Assembly (NCBI GenBank): GCA_944350315.1
Contig: CALVON010000012.1
Coordinates: forward strand, 1-36,239
Direction of reading: 5' to 3'
From: an uncultured Bacilli bacterium
GTDB taxonomy: Bacteria; Bacillota_I; Bacilli_A; RF39; UBA660
DNA length: 36,239 nt
Of the stretch, positions 14,485-23,319 are shown piece after piece. Made by a program: the position numbers and the translations under genes. Below the pieces are notes generated by a model that was given only the letters and a program-made list of their open reading frames with translations, did not search any database and was not told the origin of the DNA. How positions within the stretch are numbered: the first letter of the stretch is position 1; each line of letters starts with the position of its first letter.

Positions 14485-14513
14485 CTAACCCCTAGGCGGG
14501 GTTAGTTTTTTTT
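14485..14513 (+). terminator. Strong orphan terminator
   Basis: CTAACCCC (14485-14492), a 5-nt loop and GGGGTTAG (14498-14505) are followed by eight T. No plus-strand gene lies directly upstream, so it may be a leftover of an RNA gene or integrated element. Confidence 0.8.
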
Positions 14514-14682
14514 ATACCCTCTTGGTTCAACAACAAAATATCACAATTTTTCTTTTTTATCTACTCAAATGTGGCAACTTTTGAGATTTTTTTGAGAATT
14601 TTCTGAGAACTTTTGTAGGATTTTTGTAGGTTTATGTGCATGTCTATGTGAGGTATAATTTGAGGATTTTTGAGAATATAAA

Positions 14683-14712
14683 AACATAAGTGTTTTCCAC
14701 CTATGTTTCTAT
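14683..14712 (-). terminator. Terminator of the XRE-family regulator gene
   Basis: On the minus strand, AAACATAGGTG pairs with CACTTATGTTT (one G-U), followed by TTATAT. It sits immediately after the stop at 14715. Confidence 0.65.
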
Positions 14713-14714
14713 AT

Positions 14715-15272
14715 TTATTTGCAATTTCCGCCACGTGAATCTACGCTTTCTTTTATTGCATCAAATACATCTTTAAAGTTTATATACTCTTTTGGATCAA
14801 CATTTAAATTTGTATCATTGGTTTCTATTTTATCTATCATATATGCTGTTTCATTATTTTGCCATACGTCATATGAGTATTCTTTTCCATCAATTATGCA
14901 TTCTATACTTTGCATTGATTCTACTGGTTGTGCATCAAAATAATCTTTACAAAAAACCATAAATAATAATGTTATAATAATTATCACTACTACTAATAAA
15001 ATTATTTTTAGTATATTAATTATTCTTTTAATTAGTTTTTCATTAGTATCTGCCTTTTCAATTAAAATACTTTTTATTTCATTATTAGTTAATTCATCTA
15101 AACTCACATTAAACATTTGTGATAACATTTTTGATTGTGATAAATCAGGAGCTGTTTCTCCTAATTCCCATTTACTTATTGTTTGTCTAGCTACTCCCAT
15201 TTTTTCCGCTAATTGTTCTTGTGAAAAATCATTTTGTTTTCTTAGTTCTAGTATCTTATTTCCTATTTCCAT
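14715..15272 (-). CDS. XRE-family regulator with a membrane segment
   Basis: Residues 1-65 form a typical Cro/CI helix-turn-helix: LAEKMGVARQTISKWELGE is the DNA-binding helix pair and MFNVSLDELT the usual end. A hydrophobic helix follows (about 87-107, IILLVVVIIIITLLFMVF), then an extracytoplasmic part of about 75 residues (SMQSIECIIDGKEYSYDVW) with a C-terminal Cys. The protein would thus bind DNA from the membrane, which suggests that it senses a signal outside the cell or its membrane. The start ATG has GGAGG six bases upstream. Target genes are not evident. Confidence 0.88.
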   Translation of the reverse strand: MEIGNKILELRKQNDFSQEQLAEKMGVARQTISKWELGETAPDLSQSKMLSQMFNVSLDELTNNEIKSILIEKADTNEKLIKRIINILKIILLVVVIIIITLLFMVFCKDYFDAQPVESMQSIECIIDGKEYSYDVWQNNETAYMIDKIETNDTNLNVDPKEYINFKDVFDAIKESVDSRGGNCK

Positions 15273-15362
15273 AGCATCCTCCTTTCATAAACCATTTTAA
15301 ATTGTTTTGTAAAATTACTCTACCATTTTTCAGTGGAAGTATCGCCCATTTTCATAACATTT

Positions 15363-15392
15363 AAAAAGCATCGTTGTTTGATGCTTCTATTT
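15363..15392 (-). terminator. Terminator of the lipoprotein gene (copy A of a repeated hairpin)
   Basis: AAGCATC (15366-15372) and GATGCTT (15380-15386) with flanking A and T tracts form a bidirectional terminator. Nearly the same hairpin recurs at 16370-16390 and, degraded, at 17429-17447, each behind a minus-strand gene. Confidence 0.75.
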
Positions 15393-16289
15393 TTAATTCA
15401 TTCTATGTAATAAAATCTCATTGCCTTCTGAATCAATTCCATATAAATTCTTAGCAACATCATAATCAAATAGCGGTACCAATTTAAATGAAACAATGTT
15501 TTCGGCATTTAATTTGGTATATTTCATGTTAAATGTAAAAAAGTAATTACAATCTTCATCTGACATATAAACATTACCATTTGAAGTTAATATTAATAAA
15601 TGGCCATTTGCAGCACAGCATATAGGTCTTACTGCAATATTTTTAACCGGCTCTTTATCAAATACTATTTTTTCCTCATTTGTTTTTAAGTTTTTTGCAT
15701 ATAATTTATTATTCTTTATATAAACATTATAATCAACAAGTCCATCTTCCCAATTAATGTATTGTCCATTATCATCTATTGATGATTTAAATTTTAATTC
15801 AGTTTTTAATTCAATTTCTTCAGTTGTTGCTTTTTCATATTCATAGTCATCTTCATTTATTTCAAATTCAGCATAAACATTAAAGCTAACAATATTGCTA
15901 TCATGTAACTCGGAATCAGTTTTTTCAAAAATTTCTTTTACTATTCTATATTTACCACTTTTTAACTGACCATATCCATATGCCCAATTAATACTAAATT
16001 CTACTGATTTTCCAGACTCTAATCCATAAGCAGGCAAATTAAATACAACATCATAAATCGTTTGAACTTTACTCCAATTTCCATCAATTTCTTGCTCTAT
16101 GTAATAAGGTTCTCCGTATGAGTAATCAGTATTTGATTCATTTTTTAATATCAATGTAACACCAATAGGAGCCAAAGTACCTTCTTTAACTGTTAAACTT
16201 ACTTTGTTATCAACTCTCTCATTTTTACATCCAGTTAATCCTAATAATAAAATTCCACAAAACAAAATTCCTAATAAATTCTTTTTCAT
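15393..16289 (-). CDS. Lipoprotein with N-terminal Ig-like domain
   Basis: The signal peptide is MKKNLLGILFCGILLLG, followed by lipobox LTGC, so the mature protein would be lipid-anchored at Cys21 on the outer face of the membrane. Residues 30-130 (LTLILKNES-like strand VTLILKNES, then GNWSKVQTI, LESGKSVEFSINW, LKSGKYRIVKEI) match the bacterial Ig-like domain common in small Bacillota lipoproteins. The C-terminal half (about 165-298) has short beta repeats (DYNVYIKNNKLYAKNLKT, LLILTSNGNVYMSDEDC), suggesting a partial propeller. The start ATG has AGAAGGGAG upstream. Its promoter lies in the repeat at 16329-16394. Ligand and role are unknown. Confidence 0.8.
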   Translation of the reverse strand: MKKNLLGILFCGILLLGLTGCKNERVDNKVSLTVKEGTLAPIGVTLILKNESNTDYSYGEPYYIEQEIDGNWSKVQTIYDVVFNLPAYGLESGKSVEFSINWAYGYGQLKSGKYRIVKEIFEKTDSELHDSNIVSFNVYAEFEINEDDYEYEKATTEEIELKTELKFKSSIDDNGQYINWEDGLVDYNVYIKNNKLYAKNLKTNEEKIVFDKEPVKNIAVRPICCAANGHLLILTSNGNVYMSDEDCNYFFTFNMKYTKLNAENIVSFKLVPLFDYDVAKNLYGIDSEGNEILLHRMN

Positions 16290-16328
16290 TTTTACTCCCT
16301 TCTATAACATAAAGTATAATTCTATTGT

Positions 16329-16394
16329 CACTTTCATTATATCATATTATTTTTTTCTTGCAAAGTAAAAAGCATCGATGTTTGATGCTTCTAT
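16329..16394 (-). repeat. Intergenic promoter-terminator repeat, copy B
   Basis: This 66-bp unit is about 80% identical by eye to 17386-17451. On the minus strand it carries the terminator of the gene to its right (AAGCATC/GATGCTT) and then a promoter for the gene to its left: TTGCAA (16363-16358), a 16-bp spacer and TATAAT (16341-16336). Confidence 0.7.
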
Positions 16395-16899
16395 GTTTTT
16401 TGATTTTTAAAATTAAAATAAATAAAACCAATTATTAAAGGTATAATAAATAAATATAATCTTTTCCATTCAGGTTTGTAATAAAAACCCAATTCTTTTT
16501 CAATAGTTAATGCTTTATCTCTTAATGACTTAGGAACATCAACATATAAAATTTTTTCTTTATATAAAGTTAATGATTTATATCGATCACCACTTGTTGA
16601 ATTATTATAAAACTTAACTCCTAAATTTATATTAATGTTTGAACTACCAGTAATGTTTTCGTTATCTTTTACACTGCTAACATATAAATTATATTCATTT
16701 TTATGTTATTTTTATTCTCTATGTACTTAATATTATAATTACAATTACTAGTTTCATTTTCATCATTTACTTCGCAACCATAATCGCTCATTAAATTAAC
16801 AAACTCATTCAATGATAAAACTTGATTAGTAGGAATTAAAACAAAGTACAATACTAACAATGTGCTTAAAATTAATATTACTAATAAAATTTTCTTCAT
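16391..16899 (-). pseudogene. Frameshifted small membrane protein gene
   Basis: From ATG at 16899 the frame encodes an N-terminal membrane helix (MKKILLVILILSTLLVLYF) and then LNEFVNLMSDYGCEVNDEN. It terminates early at MLAV (16669). In the next frame the protein continues naturally as NEYNLYVSSVKDNENITGS and ends with a second hydrophobic helix (YLFIIPLIIGFIYF) and NFKNQKT. One missing A in the A5 run at 16698-16702 explains the break; restoring it gives about 169 residues with an N-terminal and a C-terminal membrane helix. It follows the 17371 gene by about 16 bp. It may be a true lesion or a homopolymer sequencing error. The family was not recognised. Confidence 0.6.
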
Positions 16900-16915
16900 A
16901 ACTTCTGCTGCTTTC

Positions 16916-17371
16916 TTATGCAAAAAACTCTGTTACATACAACCTATTTTCATCTTCAATCCAACAAATAACTATTTCATCTCTATTATCATTTGGATCG
17001 TTATCATACCAATATTTACACTTTGAATATTCTGGTTGTTCTTTTTCTGGAACTTCTATTCTATCTAATTCTTTTTTCATAAATTCTGAATAGCTAGATT
17101 CATATTCTGTTGCTTTTTCTTCTTGTTCCCAATCAAACATTTTTTCAATGTATTTTTCATTCTTATATGAAAATATATGGTATCTAGTGCCATCTCCCAA
17201 AAAACTTGGTCCACTATCTTTATGATAAATTTCCCTATACAAAGACATATAAGGTATTGATATTTTCCAATTTATTTTCATTGTTGTCCAACAATCAGTA
17301 TACCAAAAATAAAGTATTGTAAGTATTGATAGCGTGATTCCAAGTATTATACATAATTTCTTATTTTTCAT
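16916..17371 (-). CDS. Membrane-anchored protein of unknown function
   Basis: This protein of about 151 residues has one N-terminal hydrophobic helix (LCIILGITLSILTILYFWY) and a charged, Trp/Tyr/Glu-rich outer part (DWEQEEKATEYESSYSEFMK, CKYWYDNDPNDNRDEIVICW). The ATG at 17371, with AGGGA upstream, is preferred over the far end of the open frame at 17404, which would overlap the promoter repeat. Its promoter lies in the repeat at 17386-17451. It forms a two-gene unit with the frameshifted membrane gene behind it. I do not recognise the family. Confidence 0.65.
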   Translation of the reverse strand: MKNKKLCIILGITLSILTILYFWYTDCWTTMKINWKISIPYMSLYREIYHKDSGPSFLGDGTRYHIFSYKNEKYIEKMFDWEQEEKATEYESSYSEFMKKELDRIEVPEKEQPEYSKCKYWYDNDPNDNRDEIVICWIEDENRLYVTEFFA

Positions 17372-17385
17372 AGTTTCCCTACTTT

Positions 17386-17451
17386 CACTTTCATTATACC
17401 ACATTGTTTTCCAGCTGCAAAGTAAAAAACATCGATGTGCGATGCTTCTAT
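17386..17451 (-). repeat. Intergenic promoter-terminator repeat, copy C
   Basis: Counterpart of 16329-16394: on the minus strand a weakened GATGC-type hairpin, then TTGCAG, a 16-bp spacer and TATAAT, in front of the 17371 gene. The shared borders on both sides of a two-gene unit suggest that the unit was duplicated or inserted by recombination between such repeats. Confidence 0.7.
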
Positions 17452-17455
17452 TTAT

Positions 17456-17566
17456 TTACTTACAATAATTTTCTTCGTATTCTAGAGTTTCATCTCCAAA
17501 ATACACATCTTTATTCTCATCTAATATATTACACAAAAGCATTCTATAATTATCTTTTTTGTACAT
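17456..17566 (-). pseudogene. C-terminal gene fragment
   Basis: A 36-residue frame (MYKKDNYRMLLCNILDEN, then ending TLEYEENYCK) has no ribosome binding site and stops directly before repeat copy C, in the position of a gene end. It reads like the tail of a lost protein-coding gene. The 135 bases upstream (17567-17701) show no gene. Confidence 0.35.
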
Positions 17567-17676
17567 TTTATTTTACCATTTACAAATTTAATATAATTTC
17601 AAAAATGTTAGATAAGACATGAATAAATCTACCTACGATTTCAAATCCTCTAACATGTTTTGCACGTAAACACACA

Positions 17677-17712
17677 AAGCAAACTAAATTAATAGTTAAT
17701 TTTAGTTCGCTT
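17677..17712 (-). terminator. Bidirectional hairpin at the end of the 17702-18764 gene
   Basis: AGCAAACTAAATTAA and TTAATTTTAGTTCGCT form an imperfect stem across the stop codon, with a T6 run on the plus side and TTTGTG on the minus side. Confidence 0.5.
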
Positions 17713-18764
17713 TTTTAAATAATCTTAAGAGTCTTTTTAATATTCTCTTTGAGTCAAATATAGTTGATTCATCCATTTTTTCAAATTCTTCATAAGAAGT
17801 ACTAAGTTTTTCTTCAATCTGTCTTTTTATTAATTCTGGACTTGATATTTTATAAGTAATAGCGGATAAAATTGAATCTCTATTTAATTCTAAATCACCA
17901 TTAAATCCAGTCTTTTTATACAACATTTCTTTTAAATAATTTAAATAATTTTCACCTCCACTAGTTGATGACTTTCCTACTATGCTATCTTCCATATCTG
18001 TTATGTCCCTTAATGCCTTTAAATCATATGAATCAGGAGTTAATATTCCTAAATTGATTGTATAAATTTCATTTTCATTTCGTGGATTAATAATTCCATG
18101 ATATAAATCATAAATTCTATATAATTTATCTTCACCATCATTGATGTCAAAAATAGCTGACACTTCATCGCCATTTAAATACGTTCTAGTTGAATAAGTA
18201 TTATCACTATTTTTTTTATCATTTGTTAATATAACACAATTATTCATATGTGTTGAGAATTCAGTAAAGTAATCACATTCTGATTTTTTTTCTAATCTTC
18301 TAAGTTTTAAAAGCAATACTCCCAATTTTGTATTATCAAAATCAAAATTATTCAATAATGATTCTAAGGTTTTTTTTGAAAAAACAAATCTTTGTTCTAA
18401 TAGATCGGCTAGTACAAGCTCATTTTTAAATTTATTTGAAAAATCAAATCTTTTTGTAATGATTGAATATATTATTCCATTTGACCTTTTTTCTATTACT
18501 TCACGTATTAAAAAGTTCACCATCAATTTTTACTCGTTCAATAAAATTAGCTCCTCGTTTTGACAAAAATAAAGTATTTTTCGTTACTGCAATGCAAAAA
18601 TTTAAAATTTCTCCATTTCCATTTTCGAAGGAACATTCCCAATCTCCCATATTAAATTTAATATCTTTAATAGCAAACCCTTTTATATACTCTTCAACTT
18701 CTTTTTTTATACATTTGATACTTAATAATTTGCTAAATTTATAAACTTGATTTAAATTTACCAT
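17702..18764 (-). pseudogene. Unrecognised protein gene split by a probable frameshift
   Basis: The 5' part (18501-18764, 87 residues, MVNLNQVYKFSKLL, good AGGAGG site) reads FIERVKIDGELF and stops. The 3' part (open to 17702, about 270 residues) begins in another frame with no RBS, inside the overlap. Removing one T from the T5 run (A5 at 18510-18514 on the plus strand) joins them as DGELLIREVIEKRSNG into one protein of about 355 residues. The N-terminus has beta-rich patches (GDWECSFENGNGEILNF); the remainder is largely helical and charged, ending RILKRLLRLFKKAN. There is no signal peptide or recognised domain. Two overlapping genes remain possible. Confidence 0.6.
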
Positions 18765-18781
18765 AATAGATTCCTCCTAAT

Positions 18782-19374
18782 CTACATTTTATCATAAATT
18801 TTTTTTAATTTATTTATTTAGATTTATTAACAAATATTAAAAATATATGCTATACCATATAAAAAATCATCCTTAATTATAATTTTTATCGCTTTAACCT
18901 TGATATATAGAATCAATCAAAAAAATGTTTTTTTTTTGTTTTTAGAAAACAACCATAAAAAATAAATTGATGTAAAAAATTGTTAAGAAGGTGATTAAAA
19001 ATTACATGTTGCTTTACAATAATACTTTAACTATTATAAATAGCGCTTTTAGAAAAATAGATAAAACAAATAATAAGTATAAAAATATTTAAACATTTTC
19101 AGTCAATCTTAATTATGTGGATACTGAAAGAAAAAAAATAAACACTTATAAAAGGAAATGAGATATCAAAACAATTACTAATATTTTAAAAAGATAAATT
19201 CTTAAAAGTAATATCTTCGCTGAAGGTAATTATTTGAAAAAACTAGAAAATTATATGAGCATTGCTAAAGATTTATATACAAAAAAAATATTGAAAAAAG
19301 TATGTTAAAAGATTTATAAGATACCTACATTAAAAAAGATGATTTTGATTTATTAATCTAATCATCTTTTATAC
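18782..19374 (+). pseudogene. 593-bp gap with a decayed reading frame
   Basis: No intact gene is present. On the plus strand, after GAAGGTGAT, a 28-codon frame starts at 19004 (MLLYNNTLTIINSAFRKIDK). From about 19116 a coding-like, lysine-rich frame reads VDTERKKINTYKRK, then after stops DIKTITNILKR, NYLKKLENYMSIAKDLYTKK and, in another frame, DTYIKKDDFDLLI. This looks like an eroded helical protein gene. I cannot name the parent family; recombinase tails are one possibility. Confidence 0.35.
19335..19372 (-). terminator. Terminator of the 19375-20499 gene
   Basis: AAAGATGATT (19335-19344) and AATCATCTTT (19360-19369) pair perfectly around a 15-nt loop. T tracts follow on both strands. It touches the stop codon of the minus-strand gene. 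Confidence 0.75.
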
Positions 19375-20499
19375 TTATTTTAAGTATAATACTTGGGAAT
19401 AAGAAATATCATTTTGATTACTAAGTGTTAATGAGTTTAAATCGAAAATGCTACACTTCGCTTTAGTATTCATACCTGAACCATAAACAACATTTAATTT
19501 GTTACTAGAAACTAAATTTATGCTATTGATAGAACCGTCAAACTCATATATTTTTTCATTTTTTCCATTTGAATATTTGTTTAAAGTATTCTTATTTACA
19601 TAAATATAATAATCATCAAATGGAATAATAAACGAATTATATATGCTTGTTACAGAACTTGTACTATCGCTGATTTGCTTAAAACTATCATCTTTTATAT
19701 TGTATTCATAGTATTTCCATTTTGAATAATTGTTTATATCATCATATTGTGCATAGATAATTTTTCCGTTATATACATATTCAAATTTGACATTTGAAAC
19801 AATCTCCTTTTTAGAGCCAGTTTTAATATCTATTATGCCAATTGATGATGGTTCATTAGGAATACCTGAAATTAAATATGCCAATTTACTATTTGAAATA
19901 GTATATAACTGAATATTTGTTTTTCTATTAAAGTTGAATTCATTTGTAGTAGTGAATTTTTTAGTATCAATGTTATATTTATATATTCCATCAAATGCAG
20001 ATGATGAAAAATAAATGATGTTATCAACTATTGCAATTGACTCAGGCCATCCTATTGTTGTCACGTCGGATAATTTTGTAAAATTATAATTGTCTGCAGT
20101 CAAATCAATATACCCCAATGTATTATAATCTTTAGATTCTTGAATCACTTCGCCTGTTTCAACATTTGTTTTTCCTGATGTATATTTATACAAATATAAA
20201 TATAATTTACCATTATAATAAGTATATACAACGCCACCATTATATTTAGATACATCCATTAATTCAACTTCGTTGCCACTGTATGTTAAAGCATATATCT
20301 TATCATCAGACTTTTTAGCAATAGATATAATATCGACAACAAAATCATTATTTACTTCAATTATTTCATCGTTAGTAGTAGGATTATCTATTTTTGAAGT
20401 ATTATCTTTATTATCTTTAAATAATAATATTCCTCCAAATACTAGTACCAAACAAACTAATATGCATATAATTAAAATTAAAATTTTATTCTTTTTCAT
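19375..20499 (-). CDS. Membrane-anchored beta-propeller-like extracytoplasmic protein
   Basis: This 374-residue protein has an N-terminal membrane anchor (ILILIICILVCLVLVFGGILLF after MKKNK) and an outer part made of repeated short strand pairs: KIYALTYSGNEVELMD, KLYLYLYKYTSG, NIIYFSSSAFDGIYKYN, KIIYAQYDD and YYIYVNKNTLNKYSNGK. This pattern (a YY-G-x-L-Y type strand, then a description strand, every 45-50 residues) is typical of propeller-like DUF5050-type proteins. No catalytic motif is visible. The start ATG has GAAAGGAG eight bases upstream. It is single in its transcript, with a terminator right after the stop. The role is unknown. Confidence 0.7.
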   Translation of the reverse strand: MKKNKILILIICILVCLVLVFGGILLFKDNKDNTSKIDNPTTNDEIIEVNNDFVVDIISIAKKSDDKIYALTYSGNEVELMDVSKYNGGVVYTYYNGKLYLYLYKYTSGKTNVETGEVIQESKDYNTLGYIDLTADNYNFTKLSDVTTIGWPESIAIVDNIIYFSSSAFDGIYKYNIDTKKFTTTNEFNFNRKTNIQLYTISNSKLAYLISGIPNEPSSIGIIDIKTGSKKEIVSNVKFEYVYNGKIIYAQYDDINNYSKWKYYEYNIKDDSFKQISDSTSSVTSIYNSFIIPFDDYYIYVNKNTLNKYSNGKNEKIYEFDGSINSINLVSSNKLNVVYGSGMNTKAKCSIFDLNSLTLSNQNDISYSQVLYLK

Positions 20500-20511
20500 A
20501 ATACAACTCCT

Positions 20512-21153
20512 TTCATTTTTTATTATACCATAAATTATTGTTAATTAAAATTTTTCGGTGCTTTTTAAAATTTATTTATATAATAATAAAATATATAATA
20601 AAACAAATTTAGAGATTGTTTCTTATATCAATATCTTTGAAAGAAAGTTGTAGATTACTGTGAATCTCTACCAAATTAATTAATACTCTAACTTTTTATT
20701 TAGGAATAATAAATTACTAATAGGAATACTAGTTTTTTATATTTAGAGGAAGTTTGAGCTAAATTAATTGTAAAAATATTTTGAAGTAACTAGTAAATTT
20801 AAAATAACAAAAAAGAATATGCTTATTTTGAATAGACATACTCTTTGTTTATCATAAATATATATTTTATGTGTGGTACTTATTTATTACATAATTCTAA
20901 TTTTTTTCTAAAATGTTTTGAGAAAATACTTTTTTATATTCTGTCAAAATCTAGTAACAGCGCACCTGCTATAATTTGTTCAATTTCTAATCTTAATTTT
21001 TCCATTTCAAAACCACACTTCAATATATTGTACCACCATTTATATTATTATTTTTAATGATATATCGCAATATAATAAAGTTATGAAAATGACTTGCATA
21101 ATACTTATTATAGCTGATATTTTAAAAAAATAATTTTACTATTATCAATTAAA
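20512..21153 (-). other. 640-bp gap with a gene tail remnant and terminator
   Basis: No complete gene is seen. On the minus strand a short frame (20934-21005) encodes MEKLRLEIEQIIAGALLLD and ends DFDRI, preceded in frame by ILKCGFE. It resembles the tail of a lost gene. A real terminator follows it: AAGAGTATG/CATATTCTT with TTTTTT (20845-20813, minus). The rest is low-complexity AT-rich sequence. Confidence 0.4.
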
Positions 21154-21852
21154 TTATATATTTTTTCTTATTCTACTTAATTTTTTAACATGAGCTTCAT
21201 TTTTTGGTGGAAGAAAAACATCTTTTGGCAATATAAAATGAGTCATTTGATATGCTGCAACAATGTCAGCTTTAGTCAAATTACCATTACCATTTAAAAC
21301 ATACCAAAGTTCTCTTGATAAAACACTTTCTTTTATTGGCATAAAAAATCTATATCCTGCATCTATGGCTTTTTCCCTTAACTTTGCTTCTCTTTTGTCT
21401 TCTTTAGAATTTATTTCTGAAATAGGTTTGTTTGGTATTGATGATTCAAATATTTCTTTTTGTCCAAATAATTCACAGTTATCTTTGGCAAATCGATCAC
21501 TAAAAAATTTTTTACGAACGTCTAATATATCCTTATAATTTAATTCTTCATTATAGCCAAAATACCTTAATAATTCTTCTAAATTATAAGCGTTTTTAAC
21601 TACAATTATATCTTTACATGGAATAGCAAATTCTTCGTTATCTGTCATTCCTAAAACAGGATAATAAGGAGACTGATATAATAAATCATTTGCTAATTTT
21701 TTTTCAGTTAAGGTAAACAGCATACTTCTATAGCACTCTATACTATGAAATAATACTTGATGTCTATTTTGAATATTTTCATTCGTATTAATTTTAATAA
21801 CCTTTCCTACATATACATTATCTCTACATACTTTATAACTTATACTATTCAT
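21154..21852 (-). CDS. Conserved-looking protein of unknown function
   Basis: This 232-residue soluble protein begins MNSISYKVCRDNVYVGKV and reads KINTNENIQNRHQVLFHS. A middle acidic region (YFGYNEELNYKDILDVRKKF) and a charged helix (SKEDKREAKLREKAIDAGYR) follow, then LTKADIVAAYQMTHFILPKD and a basic end (KKLSRIRKNI). No membrane segment or catalytic motif is recognised. The ATG has GGAAGGAAAG upstream, and a perfect 16-bp palindrome lies 20 bp before it. It is transcribed divergently from the 22018 gene. The function cannot be assigned. Confidence 0.65.
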   Translation of the reverse strand: MNSISYKVCRDNVYVGKVIKINTNENIQNRHQVLFHSIECYRSMLFTLTEKKLANDLLYQSPYYPVLGMTDNEEFAIPCKDIIVVKNAYNLEELLRYFGYNEELNYKDILDVRKKFFSDRFAKDNCELFGQKEIFESSIPNKPISEINSKEDKREAKLREKAIDAGYRFFMPIKESVLSRELWYVLNGNGNLTKADIVAAYQMTHFILPKDVFLPPKNEAHVKKLSRIRKNI

Positions 21853-21871
21853 TTCTTTCCTTCCAATATAT

Positions 21872-21887
21872 ATAACATTAATGTTAT
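21872..21887. promoter_or_regulatory. Perfect 16-bp palindrome, candidate operator
   Basis: ATAACATTAATGTTAT lies in the leader of the 21852 gene, between the gene start and the divergent intergenic region. A perfect even palindrome in this place suggests a dimeric repressor site; in AT-rich DNA chance is not excluded. Confidence 0.45.
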
Positions 21888-21959
21888 TTTTAGAATAATA
21901 TTTCTTTATATTTTAATTATATCATATTTTTTATAAAATTGAAATTTATATTAAAAATA

Positions 21960-21988
21960 TTGACAATTGAACAAAAGTATGTTAATAT
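21960..21988 (+). promoter_or_regulatory. Promoter of the 22018 gene, shared type with 32485
   Basis: TTGACA (21960-21965), a 17-bp spacer and TAATAT (21983-21988). The spacer ATTGAACAAAAGTATG differs by one base from that of the J-domain operon promoter at 32485-32513, and the leaders after the -10 also match in part. Confidence 0.8.
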
Positions 21989-22017
21989 ATCTCACCGATT
22001 GAAAGAGGGGAGTTTTT

Positions 22018-22575
22018 ATGTTACGATTTAATAGAATTGTTGTAGAAGACTTAAATAGTATATTTAGTCAAGATCAAATTAAAGAATTAATGACTGTTGC
22101 AGCAAGAAAAAGGCAATATTTTGTAAATGCCTATAAATTTAATACTAATAAGACAAGTAAAGATTATACAATAGGAAAAATAGTGTTAGAGACGGTATAT
22201 AGAAAATCTGAATTTATGAAATATAACGACTATGAAAAGGCTTTTTTAGTAGCTAATATGATTTTTCCTAATAATAAAAAATTTATAGAAGCATTGTATC
22301 GTAATAACATTGATGCTTCAGTAATAAAATTATATCTTGATTGCGTTAAATGGTTAAAAGGACATTCTGAAGATACAACGAATCCAAATTATCCAAAAAT
22401 TTTAAAGTTTGTTGAACATTATCGCATTATCATGTCAAAAATTTTTACTATTCAAATGGGTGGTACCGACCCAGAAGTAATAATTAATAAATTAAATCAA
22501 ATTGTTTCTTTAGAGCCAGAATTGCTTGACAGCTATGGTTGTAGAGGCGATCAAAGAAGCAAAAAAATACACTAA
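22018..22575 (+). CDS. Small helical protein of unknown function
   Basis: This 185-residue soluble protein is mostly helical: SQDQIKELMTVAARKRQYFV, YEKAFLVANMIFPNNKKFIE and VIKLYLDCVKWLKGHSED. No known domain was recognised and there is no signal peptide. It has AGAGGGG seven bases before ATG, a strong promoter, and a terminator at once behind it, so it is monocistronic. Its promoter and leader are near-copies of those of the J-domain operon 10.5 kb away. Both transcription units also end with the same AAAATACACTAA (Lys-Ile-His-stop), suggesting a shared origin of the flanks or shared control. Confidence 0.7.
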   Translation: MLRFNRIVVEDLNSIFSQDQIKELMTVAARKRQYFVNAYKFNTNKTSKDYTIGKIVLETVYRKSEFMKYNDYEKAFLVANMIFPNNKKFIEALYRNNIDASVIKLYLDCVKWLKGHSEDTTNPNYPKILKFVEHYRIIMSKIFTIQMGGTDPEVIINKLNQIVSLEPELLDSYGCRGDQRSKKIH

Positions 22576-22582
22576 GAATAAA

Positions 22583-22612
22583 AGGCAATAATTATATAAT
22601 TGTTGCTTTTTA
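22583..22612 (+). terminator. Terminator of the 22018 gene
   Basis: GCAATAATT (22585-22593), a 4-nt loop and AATTGTTGC (22598-22606) are followed by TTTTTATTTT. Confidence 0.85.
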
Positions 22613-22695
22613 TTTTGTAAAGACATCAGTTTCATATTTTTTATTAAGTACTTTTAAATAATTTATGGTATAATTAATATATTGTTGGAGGAATT

Positions 22696-23319
22696 ATGAA
22701 TATAAAATTAAATAAAAAAAATATTGTTACCTATATTTCATTACTATTATTTTTAATTTTAACAATTTTAGTATTTACCAATAATTTTAGTTATATTGAT
22801 GATAAGATAGAAAGTTTTATTTTAAGTATTAGAAATAAAAATTTAACGGATACTATGAATACTATTACAAATATTGGAAGTGCTTATTCATTAATAGTCA
22901 TCACTATATTATTATTGTTTTTTTTAAAAAACAAAAAGACATGCTTATTAATAACATTAAATTTAATATTTTCTTTTTTATCAAGTCAAATTGTTAAATT
23001 TATTCTTCAAAGAGAACGCCCAATTAATATTGGTCTAGTGTCTACTAGTGGTTATAGTTATCCATCTGGTCATTCAATGGTTAGTATGGCATATTTTGGT
23101 TTTATGGCTTATCTTATTTATAAAAACATATCAAATGTCTTTTTGAAAATTATTTTTATAATGTTATTTATACTTCTTTCTATAGTAATTGGCTTTAGTA
23201 GGATATATTTAGGAGTTCATTATTTTTCTGATGTTCTTGGAGGCTTTTTATTATCAATTTTCTATTTATCATTATTTATAAATATTAATAATACTAGAAT
23301 TAATGAGGAAAGAAAATGA
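22696..23319 (+). CDS. PAP2-family membrane phosphatase
   Basis: This 207-residue integral membrane protein has about five to six hydrophobic helices. All three PAP2 catalytic motifs are present: KFILQRERP, then YPSGHS and SRIYLGVHYFSD. The family removes phosphate from lipid phosphates, such as phosphatidic acid or undecaprenyl pyrophosphate, on the outer membrane face. Which lipid is used here cannot be told; undecaprenyl-pyrophosphate recycling for cell-wall synthesis is plausible. The start ATG has TTGGAGGAATT upstream. It overlaps tmcAL by 4 bp (ATGA), so the two are translationally coupled. Confidence 0.92.
   Translation: MNIKLNKKNIVTYISLLLFLILTILVFTNNFSYIDDKIESFILSIRNKNLTDTMNTITNIGSAYSLIVITILLLFFLKNKKTCLLITLNLIFSFLSSQIVKFILQRERPINIGLVSTSGYSYPSGHSMVSMAYFGFMAYLIYKNISNVFLKIIFIMLFILLSIVIGFSRIYLGVHYFSDVLGGFLLSIFYLSLFININNTRINEERK

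Noticed and set aside
20845-21057. 70-codon plus-strand frame
   Set aside because: Composition is that of random AT-rich DNA; the minus strand in the same place holds a more protein-like tail with a terminator.
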